This document shows, in pieces, positions 8,210 through 16,950 of a DNA stretch of 34,709 bases. Below the pieces are notes generated by a model. It ran no database searches. It was given only the letters and a program-made list of their open reading frames with translations, and was not told where the DNA came from. Positions within the stretch are counted from its first letter, which is position 1; each line of letters opens with the position of its first letter. Both the position numbers and the translations under genes were made by a program. This stretch comes from Desulfovibrionaceae bacterium (lineage in GTDB: Bacteria > Desulfobacterota > Desulfovibrionia > Desulfovibrionales > Desulfovibrionaceae): positions 1-34,709 of the forward strand of contig JACCQI010000028.1 in NCBI GenBank assembly GCA_015709315.1. Reading direction: 5' to 3'.

Positions 8210-9566
8210 CCCCCGAAAACTCCTTGTGCCACTTGAGGAAGGCGTCCACGCATTCCGGGCAGAAGAGCACGCCACGGCCCTCGGTGATCGTCTTCACGGC
8301 GGTTTCGCCGGACAGCGCCTTTCTGTACACGCGGTCGCTGGTCATGGCGTCGTACACGTCGGCCACGGCGATGATCCGCCCGATGAAGGGAATCTCCTCG
8401 CCCTTGAGTCCCTTGGGATAGCCGGAGCCGTCCCACCGTTCATGGTGGGACGAGGCCGCGAGCAGCACGTCCTTCATGCCCGGCAGCGGGGCGAGGATGT
8501 CCGCGACCACGGTGGTGTGCTCCTTGATGTGCTCGTATTCCGCGTCGGTCAGTTTGCCCGGCTTGAGCAGCACGTTGTCCCGGACGCCGATCTTGCCCAG
8601 GTCGTGCAGCAGGCCCGCGATGTGCAGCCGGGCCATGTCGTTGTTCGAGAACCCCAGGTGCCGGGCGACGCCCATGGCGATGCCGGTCACGGATTCCGAG
8701 TGGCCGCAGGTGTACTTGTCGCGGGCTTCCAGGGCGCGCACCAGGCTGGTGATGGACCCCAGCGTCAGGTTGCGCTCGGCCGCGAGCCGCTTCTGCTCCA
8801 CCCGCATCAGGTGGAACTGCTCGGACAGGATGCGCTTGAGGACCTGGACCAGGTTGTTGATGCCGATGGGCTTGGTCACGTAGGCTGAAATGCCGTCCTG
8901 GATCATGCGGCGCATGACGACCTTGTCGCTGACGCGGGACATGACCACGATGGGCACGGAGGCCAGGGCCTCGCGCGACTGGATTTCCCGGCACAGCTCC
9001 AGGCCGTTGATGCCGGGCATGATCAGGTCCATGAGGATCAGGTCCGGCACCACGGAGTCGAGCACCTCCAGGGCTTCCTCGCCGTTTTGGGCGGCTTCGA
9101 CCTTGAATCCCGCCCGGCGCAGGCCGTCGCCCATGATGGACCGGACCGCCTTGGAGTCGTCGATGAGCAGGATCAGCCGGTCGCGGGCCAGGGCCACCCT
9201 GTCCAGGACTTGCTCGATGCGCGGGACCATGTCCGAGCCCGCCGCGCTCTTGGGCACGTAGGCGTCGGCCCCGACCTCGAATCCCCGGTCGATGTCGCGG
9301 TCGGTCTCGCGGGAGCTGAGGATGATGACGGGCGTGTCCGCCGTGCCGGGATTGCGCTTGATCCAGTCGCAGAATTCCAGGCCGCTGCGGCCGGGCATGT
9401 CCACGTCGGTGATGATCAGGTCGAGGGGCGTGTTCTCCACGATCCGCTGTCCCTCGGCCGCGTCGTGGGCCACGTGGATTTTGGCTCCCACCGGCGCGAG
9501 GATTCTTTCCAGTGCATAGAGTGCGGCGTTTGAATCGTCCACAATGAGAAACTTCGGCGTATCCAT
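8172..9566 (-). CDS. Tandem-receiver HD-GYP response regulator (c-di-GMP phosphodiesterase type)
   Basis: 464 residues: two receiver domains (about 5-125 with phosphoacceptor D54, and about 130-250 with a DLIMPG site), a short linker helix, and an HD-GYP domain (about 270-460). The HD motif is intact (LLHDLGKIG) and the GYP signature is present as HHERWDGSGYPKGL, so hydrolysis of c-di-GMP is expected. A C-terminal CPECVDAF segment is shared with the neighbouring protein at 9675. The GGGGGG-rich ribosome site before 9566 is acceptable. It converges on, and overlaps, the ATP-grasp gene. Confidence 0.93.
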   Translation of the reverse strand: MDTPKFLIVDDSNAALYALERILAPVGAKIHVAHDAAEGQRIVENTPLDLIITDVDMPGRSGLEFCDWIKRNPGTADTPVIILSSRETDRDIDRGFEVGADAYVPKSAAGSDMVPRIEQVLDRVALARDRLILLIDDSKAVRSIMGDGLRRAGFKVEAAQNGEEALEVLDSVVPDLILMDLIMPGINGLELCREIQSREALASVPIVVMSRVSDKVVMRRMIQDGISAYVTKPIGINNLVQVLKRILSEQFHLMRVEQKRLAAERNLTLGSITSLVRALEARDKYTCGHSESVTGIAMGVARHLGFSNNDMARLHIAGLLHDLGKIGVRDNVLLKPGKLTDAEYEHIKEHTTVVADILAPLPGMKDVLLAASSHHERWDGSGYPKGLKGEEIPFIGRIIAVADVYDAMTSDRVYRKALSGETAVKTITEGRGVLFCPECVDAFLKWHKEFSGVRPKAGLNGRPE

Positions 9567-9674
9567 GGCGGTCCCCCCGCGTCTTCAGGGATAAGGCATC
9601 CGTAATTCAAGGGTAGGGCAACCGCCCGCAAAGGGTATTATAATCTGCACGGACCGGAGCGGTCCGGCAACGGG

Positions 9675-10280
9675 CTACACGCCCTCGGGCAGGTCGATCA
9701 TGCCGCCGGTGCGGGCGAACCATCCCAAAAATCCGTCCACGCACCGCGGGCAGAGCGTGGTTCCCCGCTCCTCACCGATAATGTCCGCGGCAACGGGGCG
9801 CGGCAGGGAGTCGCGGTGGGGGCGCGGGGAGATGATGGCGCTGAACACGTCGGCCACGGCGATGAGCCGGGCGAAAAAAGGAATGTTCTCGCCCGCGATG
9901 CCGTTGGGGTAGCCCGTGCCGTCCCACCGTTCATGGTGGTTCAGGCAGACCTCGGCCACATCGGCCAGCTCCGGGAAGGGGGCCAGGAGCTTCGCGCCCA
10001 GGATGGTGTGTTCCTTGACGTGGGCGAACTCGGCCCGGGTCAGCGCGCCGGTCTTGAGCAGGATCGAGTCGCGCGAACCGGCCACGCCGAGGTTGTGCAG
10101 CCGCCCCATGACCAGGAGCCGGTCGCGGTCCGCTTCGGACAGGCCGAGTTCGCGGCCGGTGCCCATGGCGACCAGGGCCACTCTTTCGGAATGCCGTGCC
10201 GTGTGCGGGGTGCGGGCTTCGGCCGTCTGGGCCATCCGGTAGAGAACCGTCAGGGTATCTTCAAGGGGCGAGAGTGTCAT
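9675..10280 (-). CDS. HD-GYP-like protein with degenerate HD motif
   Basis: 201 residues from the ATG at 10280, chosen because GGAG lies about ten bases upstream; a GTG at 10322 has no ribosome site. It is an HD-GYP domain without a receiver. The later motifs are intact (HVKEHT, NHHERWDGTGYPNGI), but the signature HD is HN (H62-N63) and the following Lys is Val (RLHNLGVAG). The Asp is a metal ligand, so catalysis is probably lost or altered. Its C-terminus (CPRCVDGFLGWF) resembles that of the intact HD-GYP regulator next door, suggesting duplication. It could be a c-di-GMP receptor or regulatory partner. Confidence 0.88.
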   Translation of the reverse strand: MTLSPLEDTLTVLYRMAQTAEARTPHTARHSERVALVAMGTGRELGLSEADRDRLLVMGRLHNLGVAGSRDSILLKTGALTRAEFAHVKEHTILGAKLLAPFPELADVAEVCLNHHERWDGTGYPNGIAGENIPFFARLIAVADVFSAIISPRPHRDSLPRPVAADIIGEERGTTLCPRCVDGFLGWFARTGGMIDLPEGV

Positions 10281-10399
10281 GTCGCTGCTCCGTGGCGAGT
10301 TTGCATTTTTTTCATCTGTCACTATGCGATTTCATTACGTCCGTGACAAGTATATTTCTCGTCTTGCCTCGAGTGGGGGCGCGTACTACCATCCGATGC

Positions 10400-13285
10400 G
10401 TGGAAAGTCCGGTCCTCGAATACGTCTCGGCCATGCTCGATTCCGAGCGCATGGCGCACCAGATCGCCCATTACAGGGTTCTCGACGGGGCCGCCGCGCG
10501 CCTGGGCGACCCGCGCCGCCCCTGGCCGGGCCTCGTGGAAAACGGGCTGTCCCTGCTCGGCATCGACCGCCTCTACGACCACCAGGCCGAGGCCGTGGAC
10601 CACATCCGGGCCGGACGCCATGTGGTGGTGGCCACGCCCACGGCCAGCGGCAAGACCCTGACCTACAACCTCCCGGTCATGGAGCGGGTCCTGGCCGACC
10701 CCGAGGCGCACGCGCTTTATCTCTTTCCGCTCAAGGCCCTGGCCCAGGACCAGCTCAAGGCGTTCAACGAACTGGCCGCGCTCATGCCCGAAGAGCGGCG
10801 GCCCACCGCCGCCATCTACGACGGGGACACCACGCCCCATTTCCGGCGCAAGATCCGCAACGACCCGCCCAACGTGGTCATGTCCAACCCGGAGATGGTC
10901 CATCTGTCCATGCTGCCGTACCACGCGGGCTGGGCCGAATTCCTGTCCGGGCTGACGCACGTCGTGGTGGACGAGGTGCATACCTACCGGGGCGTCATGG
11001 GCGCGCACATGGCCATGGTCTTCCGGCGGCTCATGCGGCTGTGCCGGTACTACGGGGCCAGCCCGACCTTCGTGTTCTGCTCGGCCACCATCGGCAACCC
11101 GGCCGAGCTGTGCCGCATGCTCACCGGGCTTTCCGTCCACCCCATCCTTGAATCCGGGGCCGCGCGCGGCGGGCGGCACATGATCTTCATCAACCCGGAC
11201 GGCAGCCCGTCCCAGGCCGCCATCCAGCTGCTCAAGGCCGCCCTGTCGCGCGGCCTGCGGACCATCGTCTATTGCCAGTCGCGCAAGATGACCGAGCTGA
11301 TTTCCCTGTGGGCCTCCGAGCGTAGCGGGCGGTTCGCCGGGCGCATCTCTGCCTACCGGGCCGGGTTCCTGCCCGAGGAGCGCCGCGAGATCGAGGCGAA
11401 GATGGCCTCGGGCGACCTGCTGGCCGTGATCTCCACCTCGGCCCTCGAGCTGGGCATCGACATCGGCGGGTTGGATGTCTGCATCATGGTCGGCTACCCC
11501 GGCTCCATCATGGCCACCTTGCAACGGGGCGGGCGTGTGGGCCGAAGCTCGCGGGATTCGGCGGTGGCGCTCATCGCCCAGGAGGACGCCCTGGACCAGT
11601 ATTTCATGCGGAACCCGGACGACTTCTTTGCCCGGCCGCCGGAATCGGCCATGCTCAACCCGTACAACCCGGCGGTCATGGACCGCCACCTGGTCTGCGC
11701 CGCCGCCGAGCTGACCCTCAGGCGCGGGGAGCCGTTTCTGGCCGAGCCCGAGGTGGGGGCGCGCGTGGAGGAGTTGGTGGCCCGTGGCGTCCTGTACGAG
11801 GCGGAACCGGACCTGCCCGGCCATCCGGTGGAGATCGTTACCGGCCGCAAGCGCCCGCACCGGGACGTGGACCTGCGCGGGGCCGGGCGGCAGATGCACA
11901 TCGAGGACAACACCCAGGGCCCGGACAAGGCCCCGGTCATCGGCACCATCGACGAGCATAGGGCCTTTCGCGAGACCCATCCGGGCGCGGTCTACCTGCA
12001 TCGGGGCAGGACCTACGTGGTCCGGGACCTGGACCTGGGCGCGGGCGCGGTCCATGCCGTGGCCGAGCGGGTGGGCTACTACACCCGGCCGCGCGGCAGC
12101 AAGGACACCGAGATTCTGGAGGTGCTGGGTCAGAAGGCGTGCTTTGGCACCCGCGTCTATTTCGGCCGGGTCCGGGTCACGGAACAGATCACCGGGTACG
12201 AGAAGCGCAACGTGCGCGGCGGCAAGCTGCTCGGCATCATGCCGCTCGACCTGCCGCCCCTGGTCTTCGAAACCGAGTCCCTCTGGTTCGAGATCGGCCA
12301 CGACATCCGCCGCAGGTGCGAGGAGGAATACCTGCATTTCATGGGCGGCATCCACGCCTTCGAGCACGCGGCCATCGGCATGCTGCCCCTGCTGGTGATG
12401 ACCGACCGCAACGACCTGGGCGGCATTTCCACACCCATGCATCCCCAGGTGGACGGCCCGGCCGTGTTCATCTACGACGGCATGCCGGGCGGGGCCGGTC
12501 TCACCCGCCAGGCGTTCGAGCGGGCGGACGAACTGGTCGAGGCCACGCTTAAGACCGTTGCCGAGTGCCCGTGCGAGTTGGGCTGCCCGTCCTGCGTGCA
12601 TTCGCCCAAGTGCGGGTCCGGCAACCGGCCCATCGACAAGCGGGCCGCCCTGTTCGTGCTGGAGGCCATCCGCTCCGGCGACCCCAAGTCCATCGAACCC
12701 AAGGAGATCGACGTGAATACTTTGCCCGGCATCGACATGAAGCGGCCCGCGCCCGAACGGTTCGGCGTCATCGACATCGAGACCCGTTTTTCCGCCGAGG
12801 AGGTGGGCGGCTGGAACCGCGCCGACCGCATGGGCGTGTCCATCGCCTGCGTCTATGATTCCGGGGACGACGCCATGCACGATTACGAACAGGACCGGAT
12901 GAACGATCTGGTGGAGCACCTGAAAACGTTCGACCTGGTCATCGGCTTCAACCATGTCCGGTTCGACTACGCCGTGCTCGGCGGCCTGCATCCCTTCCCG
13001 TTCCGCTCCCTGCCCAGCCTGGATCTGCTGATTAAGGTCAAGGACCGGCTGGGCTACCGGGTGAAGCTCGACAACATCGCCCAGGCCACGCTGAACGCGG
13101 GCAAGTCCGCGGACGGCCTCCAGGCCCTCAAATGGTGGAAGGAAGGGCGGCTCGACCTGATCACCGAGTACTGCCGCCAGGACGTGGCCGTCACCCGCGA
13201 CGTCTATCTCTTCGGCCGCGAGCACGGGCACGTGCTGTTCACCAACAAGGCCGGGAAAAAGGTCAAGGTCCCGGTGGACTGGTAG
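10400..13285 (+). CDS. MrfA-like DEAD/H helicase fused to MrfB-like DEDD exonuclease
   Basis: About 961 residues. The helicase half has Walker A ATPTASGKT (near residue 80), DEVH box, SAT motif, and motif VI QRGGRVGR. It is followed by the YprA/MrfA zinc-type Cys cluster (CPCELGCPSCVHSPKC) with the DUF1998-like region. From about residue 785 there is a separate RNase H-like exonuclease: DIET, GFNHVRFD, and Y-C-R-Q-D (DEDDy type). In Bacillus subtilis MrfA and MrfB are separate proteins that repair mitomycin C lesions. The GTG at 10400 keeps the family N-terminus (VLEYVSAMLDSERM...HYRVL) but lacks a clear ribosome site; ATG 10433 is the alternative. Confidence 0.9.
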   Translation: MESPVLEYVSAMLDSERMAHQIAHYRVLDGAAARLGDPRRPWPGLVENGLSLLGIDRLYDHQAEAVDHIRAGRHVVVATPTASGKTLTYNLPVMERVLADPEAHALYLFPLKALAQDQLKAFNELAALMPEERRPTAAIYDGDTTPHFRRKIRNDPPNVVMSNPEMVHLSMLPYHAGWAEFLSGLTHVVVDEVHTYRGVMGAHMAMVFRRLMRLCRYYGASPTFVFCSATIGNPAELCRMLTGLSVHPILESGAARGGRHMIFINPDGSPSQAAIQLLKAALSRGLRTIVYCQSRKMTELISLWASERSGRFAGRISAYRAGFLPEERREIEAKMASGDLLAVISTSALELGIDIGGLDVCIMVGYPGSIMATLQRGGRVGRSSRDSAVALIAQEDALDQYFMRNPDDFFARPPESAMLNPYNPAVMDRHLVCAAAELTLRRGEPFLAEPEVGARVEELVARGVLYEAEPDLPGHPVEIVTGRKRPHRDVDLRGAGRQMHIEDNTQGPDKAPVIGTIDEHRAFRETHPGAVYLHRGRTYVVRDLDLGAGAVHAVAERVGYYTRPRGSKDTEILEVLGQKACFGTRVYFGRVRVTEQITGYEKRNVRGGKLLGIMPLDLPPLVFETESLWFEIGHDIRRRCEEEYLHFMGGIHAFEHAAIGMLPLLVMTDRNDLGGISTPMHPQVDGPAVFIYDGMPGGAGLTRQAFERADELVEATLKTVAECPCELGCPSCVHSPKCGSGNRPIDKRAALFVLEAIRSGDPKSIEPKEIDVNTLPGIDMKRPAPERFGVIDIETRFSAEEVGGWNRADRMGVSIACVYDSGDDAMHDYEQDRMNDLVEHLKTFDLVIGFNHVRFDYAVLGGLHPFPFRSLPSLDLLIKVKDRLGYRVKLDNIAQATLNAGKSADGLQALKWWKEGRLDLITEYCRQDVAVTRDVYLFGREHGHVLFTNKAGKKVKVPVDW

Positions 13286-13300
13286 GGGGCGGTTCCGGTC

Positions 13301-14071
13301 TTACCGGGTTCCCCCGTGGTGCGCGATCCATTGGGTGGCGCGGTCGGCGGCCTCGTCCATCTGCGCCTCGGTCATGGACTTGACCACGGCCATGAGCATG
13401 GAATTGGCGCGCTGGTGGCCCTTTGAACCGGCGATGGCGAACCACTTGCACGCCTCCACCAGATCGGGTTCCCGGTCGATGCCGCTCACCAGCAGCTCGC
13501 CCAGGGTGGCCTGCGCCTCGAGGTATCCCTGGTCGGCCGACAGGATCAGCAGTTCCCTGGCGCCGGGCAGGTCCTTGTCCACGAGCCGGCCCGCGAGCTT
13601 GAGGATGGCCAGGTTGAATTGGCTCCGGGCGTCGCCGTTGTCCGAGGCCCGCACCACCCAGTGCAGAAACTTTTCCAGATTCTGTTCGACGCCCACGCCC
13701 CGGCCGTAGGCATAGGCCAGGTACGCCTGGGCCTGGGGGTGTTCCAGCCCGGCGGCCTCGGTGACCAGGGCCAGGCCCTTTGCCGGGTCCTGGGGCACGC
13801 CGTGGCCGTTGAGATAGAACTGGCCCAGGGTGTTCAGGGCCTGGGGCTGCTTCTGCTCCGCCGCGAGGTTCAGCCAGCGCAGGCACTGTTCCATGTCCTG
13901 CCCGACCACGTCGCCCAGGTAGTACATGCGGGCGAGTTCCATCTGGGCCGAGGGATCGCCGGCCAGGGCCGCGTCCTTGATTTCGTAGCCCGGCTCGCGC
14001 AGGGGGGAACAGTAGATGGCGGCCAGGAACAGGGCGACAAGACAGGCGGTGTAGACGTATCGTGCGATCAT
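13301..14071 (-). CDS. Secreted or membrane-anchored Sel1-repeat protein
   Basis: 256 residues. The N-terminal hydrophobic segment (about 5-22) is a signal peptide or anchor. The rest is a series of Sel1-type TPR-like repeats (AQMELARMYYLGDVV, ALNTLGQFYLNGHGV, AQAYLAYAYGRGVGV, SQFNLAILKLAG, AQATLGELLVSG, ACKWFAIAGSKGHQRA). Such solenoids mediate protein-protein contacts in the periplasm. GAGGA precedes the ATG. It converges on the helicase gene with a 15-base gap. The partner is unknown. Confidence 0.85.
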   Translation of the reverse strand: MIARYVYTACLVALFLAAIYCSPLREPGYEIKDAALAGDPSAQMELARMYYLGDVVGQDMEQCLRWLNLAAEQKQPQALNTLGQFYLNGHGVPQDPAKGLALVTEAAGLEHPQAQAYLAYAYGRGVGVEQNLEKFLHWVVRASDNGDARSQFNLAILKLAGRLVDKDLPGARELLILSADQGYLEAQATLGELLVSGIDREPDLVEACKWFAIAGSKGHQRANSMLMAVVKSMTEAQMDEAADRATQWIAHHGGTR

Positions 14072-14184
14072 GGGGTCCTCGGCGGGGTTGAAGGGTTCGG
14101 CGTCCAGTTACGCCGACTTCGGCCGCAATGTCAAAAAAGCCGCGAGCGGCGCGGGGCCGATGCGGCGGGGGAGGGGCGGGTCTT

Positions 14185-14200
14185 CCGGCCTCGAGGCCGG
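14185..14200. terminator. Possible terminator hairpin after the amidase gene
   Basis: CCGGCCTCGAGGCCGG is a 16-base palindrome just downstream of the amidase stop (minus strand). No U-run follows on either strand, so this is a weak call. Confidence 0.3.
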
Positions 14201-14217
14201 GGCGCGGCCGGGACCGG

Positions 14218-16008
14218 CTAGTTCATGGCGTACCGTTCAATCTTGCCCTTGTAGGCGAGTATCCCTTCCACGATGCCGTTGGCGAGGTGGTCGAGGTAGG
14301 TGTTGGACTTGAGGCGCTTGGCCTCGGTCTTGTTGGTCAGGTAGCCCAGTTCCACGAGCACGGAGGGCATGCGCGCGCCCATGAGCACGTAGAACGGGGC
14401 CTCGCGGGTGCCCTGGTTCTTGACCGAGTATTTCCGCCTGACCCGGTGGATGGTCTTGGTCTGCACGTCGCTCGCCAGGTCGCGGGACTCCTTGATCTTG
14501 GAGTTGACCATGAGGTCGGTGAGGATGAACTGGAGGTCCGAGATGGAGCGCGGGTCCACCGCGTTTTCGCGGGCCGCGATGCGAACGGCCGCGTCGGACT
14601 TGGCCAGGTTGAGGCTGTAGGTCTCCAGGCCATGGACCGACCGGCTGCGGTTGGCGTTGCAGTGGATGGACAGGAACAGGTCCGCTTTTTTTGCGTTGGC
14701 CATGGACGTGCGCTTGTCCAGCGGGATGAACACGTCCTTGGTCCGGGTGTAGATGACGTGGAAGCCCTTGGCCTTGAGCTTGCCGCCCAACAGCTTGGCG
14801 AAGGTCAGGTTGACGTCCTTTTCCCGAAGCCCGTTGGCCACCGCGCCGGGGTCCTTGCCGCCGTGGCCGGGGTCGATCATGATGGTCTTGACGGTCAGGC
14901 CGAGCTGTTCGAGCAGGTCGCCCGCCATCTTTTTGGACCCGTTGGGCGGGCGGTAGGCGGAGTCGGCGGTGGTCTTCCTGGGCGCGGGCTTGGCCGCAAC
15001 CGGCGTGTCCCCGTCGGGCGCGTACACGTCGATGACGATGCGGTACGGGTTTTCCAACGGAAATATTTTGTATTCCTGGAGGTCCAGGAAATCGAGGACC
15101 ACGCGGGTGGTGTCCTTGGAATACTGGCCGGTGCGGATGGAGCTGAGGATGCCGTCGGACACCTGGGTGGAGGCGGTCACGTCATGCCCCAGCCGCGAGT
15201 TCTTGAGGTCCACGTACAGCCGGTGGGGGCGGTTCACCTCCCGGTTGGGCTTGAGCACCTGGTAGCGGTAGGGCACGCGGCCGTCCAGCTCCAGGACCAC
15301 GCGGGTGTATTCGTCGCTGGAGGTGAAGCGGACCATGTTCAGGTGGGCCATGCCCGAGGGGTCCTTGGGCCGGAGGTCGCTGGCGGCGGGCTTGGATGAA
15401 TTCGTCTTTTGGGCGGAGGAGCCGCCGGCGCTTGCGGTGGTTTTTCCGTTTTTGGAGACCTGGGCGATGGCCCAGTCGTATTTGCCCAGCTTTTTGAGCG
15501 AGGCCTTGGCCTTGGCATGCATGTCCGAGCGCGGGTAGTCCACGATGATCCGGGCCAGGTCCTTTCGGGCGGAGTCGGTCTCCCTGAGCCGCTGGGCGTA
15601 GATTCCGGCCCGCCGGTACAGGCAGTCGTCGGCCCACCCATGGCGGGGGTAGCGGGCGAGCACCCGGCCGAAATAGTCCACGGCCCGCCGGAAATCGGAT
15701 TTCAGGCCGGACTGGATGCCCAGTTCCTCATGCACCCGGCCGATGTAGTACAGGGCCTTGGGCGCATATTCCCCGTTGGGGCTTGCCTTGAGGCAGCGGG
15801 TGAACTTTTTTTCCACCTTTTCCCAGTTGGAGCGGTACTTGGCCTTCTTGGAGTTCTTGCGCAGGGCGTGGAAGTCGGAATGGCCGACGATGAAGTAGGA
15901 TTTGGCCGAGGCGGCCATGGCTTCGGGAGCGCACAGGAGCAGGGCCGCAATGACGAGAACCGCCATGGCGTACAGAATGCGGGTGGGCGCAACAGCGAAC
16001 AGCTTCAT
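14218..16008 (-). CDS. N-acetylmuramoyl-L-alanine amidase with TPR and AMIN domains
   Basis: About 596 residues. A signal peptide (about 1-34, ending EAMA-AS) leads to a TPR-like region (YYIGRVHEELGI, DDCLYRRAGIYAQ), a linker rich in Ser/Lys/Ala, an AMIN domain (VRFTSSDEYTRVVLELDG... YRIVIDVYAP) and a C-terminal Amidase_3 domain. The zinc ligands are visible: MIDPGHGGKDPG, E in GLREKDVN, SIHCNA, with the catalytic E in VLVELGYLTN. It cleaves the amide between MurNAc and the stem peptide in the periplasm, typically at cell division (AmiC-like). ATG 16008 gives a classic signal peptide; ATG 16050 is the alternative, with GGAGG too close to it. Neither start is decisive. Confidence 0.9.
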   Translation of the reverse strand: MKLFAVAPTRILYAMAVLVIAALLLCAPEAMAASAKSYFIVGHSDFHALRKNSKKAKYRSNWEKVEKKFTRCLKASPNGEYAPKALYYIGRVHEELGIQSGLKSDFRRAVDYFGRVLARYPRHGWADDCLYRRAGIYAQRLRETDSARKDLARIIVDYPRSDMHAKAKASLKKLGKYDWAIAQVSKNGKTTASAGGSSAQKTNSSKPAASDLRPKDPSGMAHLNMVRFTSSDEYTRVVLELDGRVPYRYQVLKPNREVNRPHRLYVDLKNSRLGHDVTASTQVSDGILSSIRTGQYSKDTTRVVLDFLDLQEYKIFPLENPYRIVIDVYAPDGDTPVAAKPAPRKTTADSAYRPPNGSKKMAGDLLEQLGLTVKTIMIDPGHGGKDPGAVANGLREKDVNLTFAKLLGGKLKAKGFHVIYTRTKDVFIPLDKRTSMANAKKADLFLSIHCNANRSRSVHGLETYSLNLAKSDAAVRIAARENAVDPRSISDLQFILTDLMVNSKIKESRDLASDVQTKTIHRVRRKYSVKNQGTREAPFYVLMGARMPSVLVELGYLTNKTEAKRLKSNTYLDHLANGIVEGILAYKGKIERYAMN

Positions 16009-16138
16009 ACCGTTTGGGCCGGATGCAAAATTGGGTCTTTTCAGGAACATGCCTCCGGGCGCATGTCTGGACCATATAGCTTGCGCGCATTGTTCAGAAA
16101 AATCTAAAAAAAGTCCAGAGAAAAAGGAGCGGACCGGA

Positions 16139-16894
16139 TCAGGCCAGGCCGGTTTCCAGCCATTTCGCCCAGTCGGGCCGTTCGTTTTCCCGTGCCAGGG
16201 CCGCGGCCGTCTTCCAGTCGTACTCGACGGAAAACAGTTCGGCCTTCCACTCAAGGCCCGCCTTGGAGATCAGGGCGTAGCGGGCGTGGGGCGAGCCTGC
16301 GGCCATGACATGCGGCGGGTCGTCGTCGGCGTAGGCGGGCAGGCCCACGCTGCCGGGGTTGACCACGGTGACGGCTCCGCAACGGACCAGGCCCGCGTGG
16401 TGGCTGTGCCCGGCCAGGACCAGGGCGGGCGCGTTCGGGCCGGCCGGGATGTCCGCAAGGATGTCGGCGCAGGGCCGCACGCCCGGCAGTCCGGCGGACA
16501 CGTCCTCGATCAGGTAGGCGGTGTCGCTGCCCGGCGTCCCGTGGCAGAGCAGGATGTCCGGTTCGGGCCGAAAGGCGGCTGGCAGGGTCTTCAGCCAGGC
16601 CAGGCCGTCCGCGCCGATGGCCGTAAGGGTCCGGGCAAGGGTCGGGTTCGGGTCGGCACCCTGCGCCGGATCGTTTTCGAGCAGGATGCGGTCCTGGTTG
16701 CCGAGCACGGCGTCCATGGCGAGGGCCTTGAGCGCGGCCCAGGTCCCGGCCGGGTCCAGCGGGCCGTAGAACGTGTCCCCCAGGTTGACGAATCGCGTCG
16801 CGCCTTGGCTGCGGGCATGGTCCAGCACGGCCCTGAGGGCCGCGGCGTTGCCGTGGATGTCCGCCAGCACGGCGATGGTGGCTGTTTGCGGCAT
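16139..16894 (-). CDS. Metallophosphoesterase (YfcE/MJ0936-like)
   Basis: 251 residues with the calcineurin-type motifs in order: DIHGN, LGDTFYGP, GNQD (GNHD variant with Gln in place of His), LCHGTPG, GHSHH and VNPGSVGLP. The Gln in the third motif is a conservative-looking departure in a residue that normally acts in catalysis. It is likely a cytoplasmic phosphodiesterase or phosphatase; the substrate is unknown. ATG 16894 is preferred over an in-frame TTG at 16912; neither has a clear ribosome site. It lies 56 bases after the cyclophilin gene in the same direction. A paralogue-like protein is encoded at 33893-34618. Confidence 0.85.
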   Translation of the reverse strand: MPQTATIAVLADIHGNAAALRAVLDHARSQGATRFVNLGDTFYGPLDPAGTWAALKALAMDAVLGNQDRILLENDPAQGADPNPTLARTLTAIGADGLAWLKTLPAAFRPEPDILLCHGTPGSDTAYLIEDVSAGLPGVRPCADILADIPAGPNAPALVLAGHSHHAGLVRCGAVTVVNPGSVGLPAYADDDPPHVMAAGSPHARYALISKAGLEWKAELFSVEYDWKTAAALARENERPDWAKWLETGLA

Positions 16895-16950
16895 GGCACG
16901 AATATGGGCCAAATCGGGGCCGATGGCAAGGCGCGACGGGGCCGTCCGCC

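Noticed and set aside
10322-13231. 969-codon open frame on the minus strand antisense to the helicase
   Set aside because: It is the GC-driven shadow of the helicase gene: low-complexity composition, no recognisable domain and no ribosome site. The plus strand has complete helicase and exonuclease motifs.
14128-15399. 423-codon plus-strand frame antisense to the amidase
   Set aside because: The minus-strand amidase has complete AMIN and Amidase_3 motifs; this frame is rich in G, V and H and has no domain.
16255-16894. GNQD in the metallophosphoesterase as evidence of inactivity
   Set aside because: Other motifs are intact and the change is limited to one residue; variants of this motif exist in the superfamily, so I did not call it inactive.
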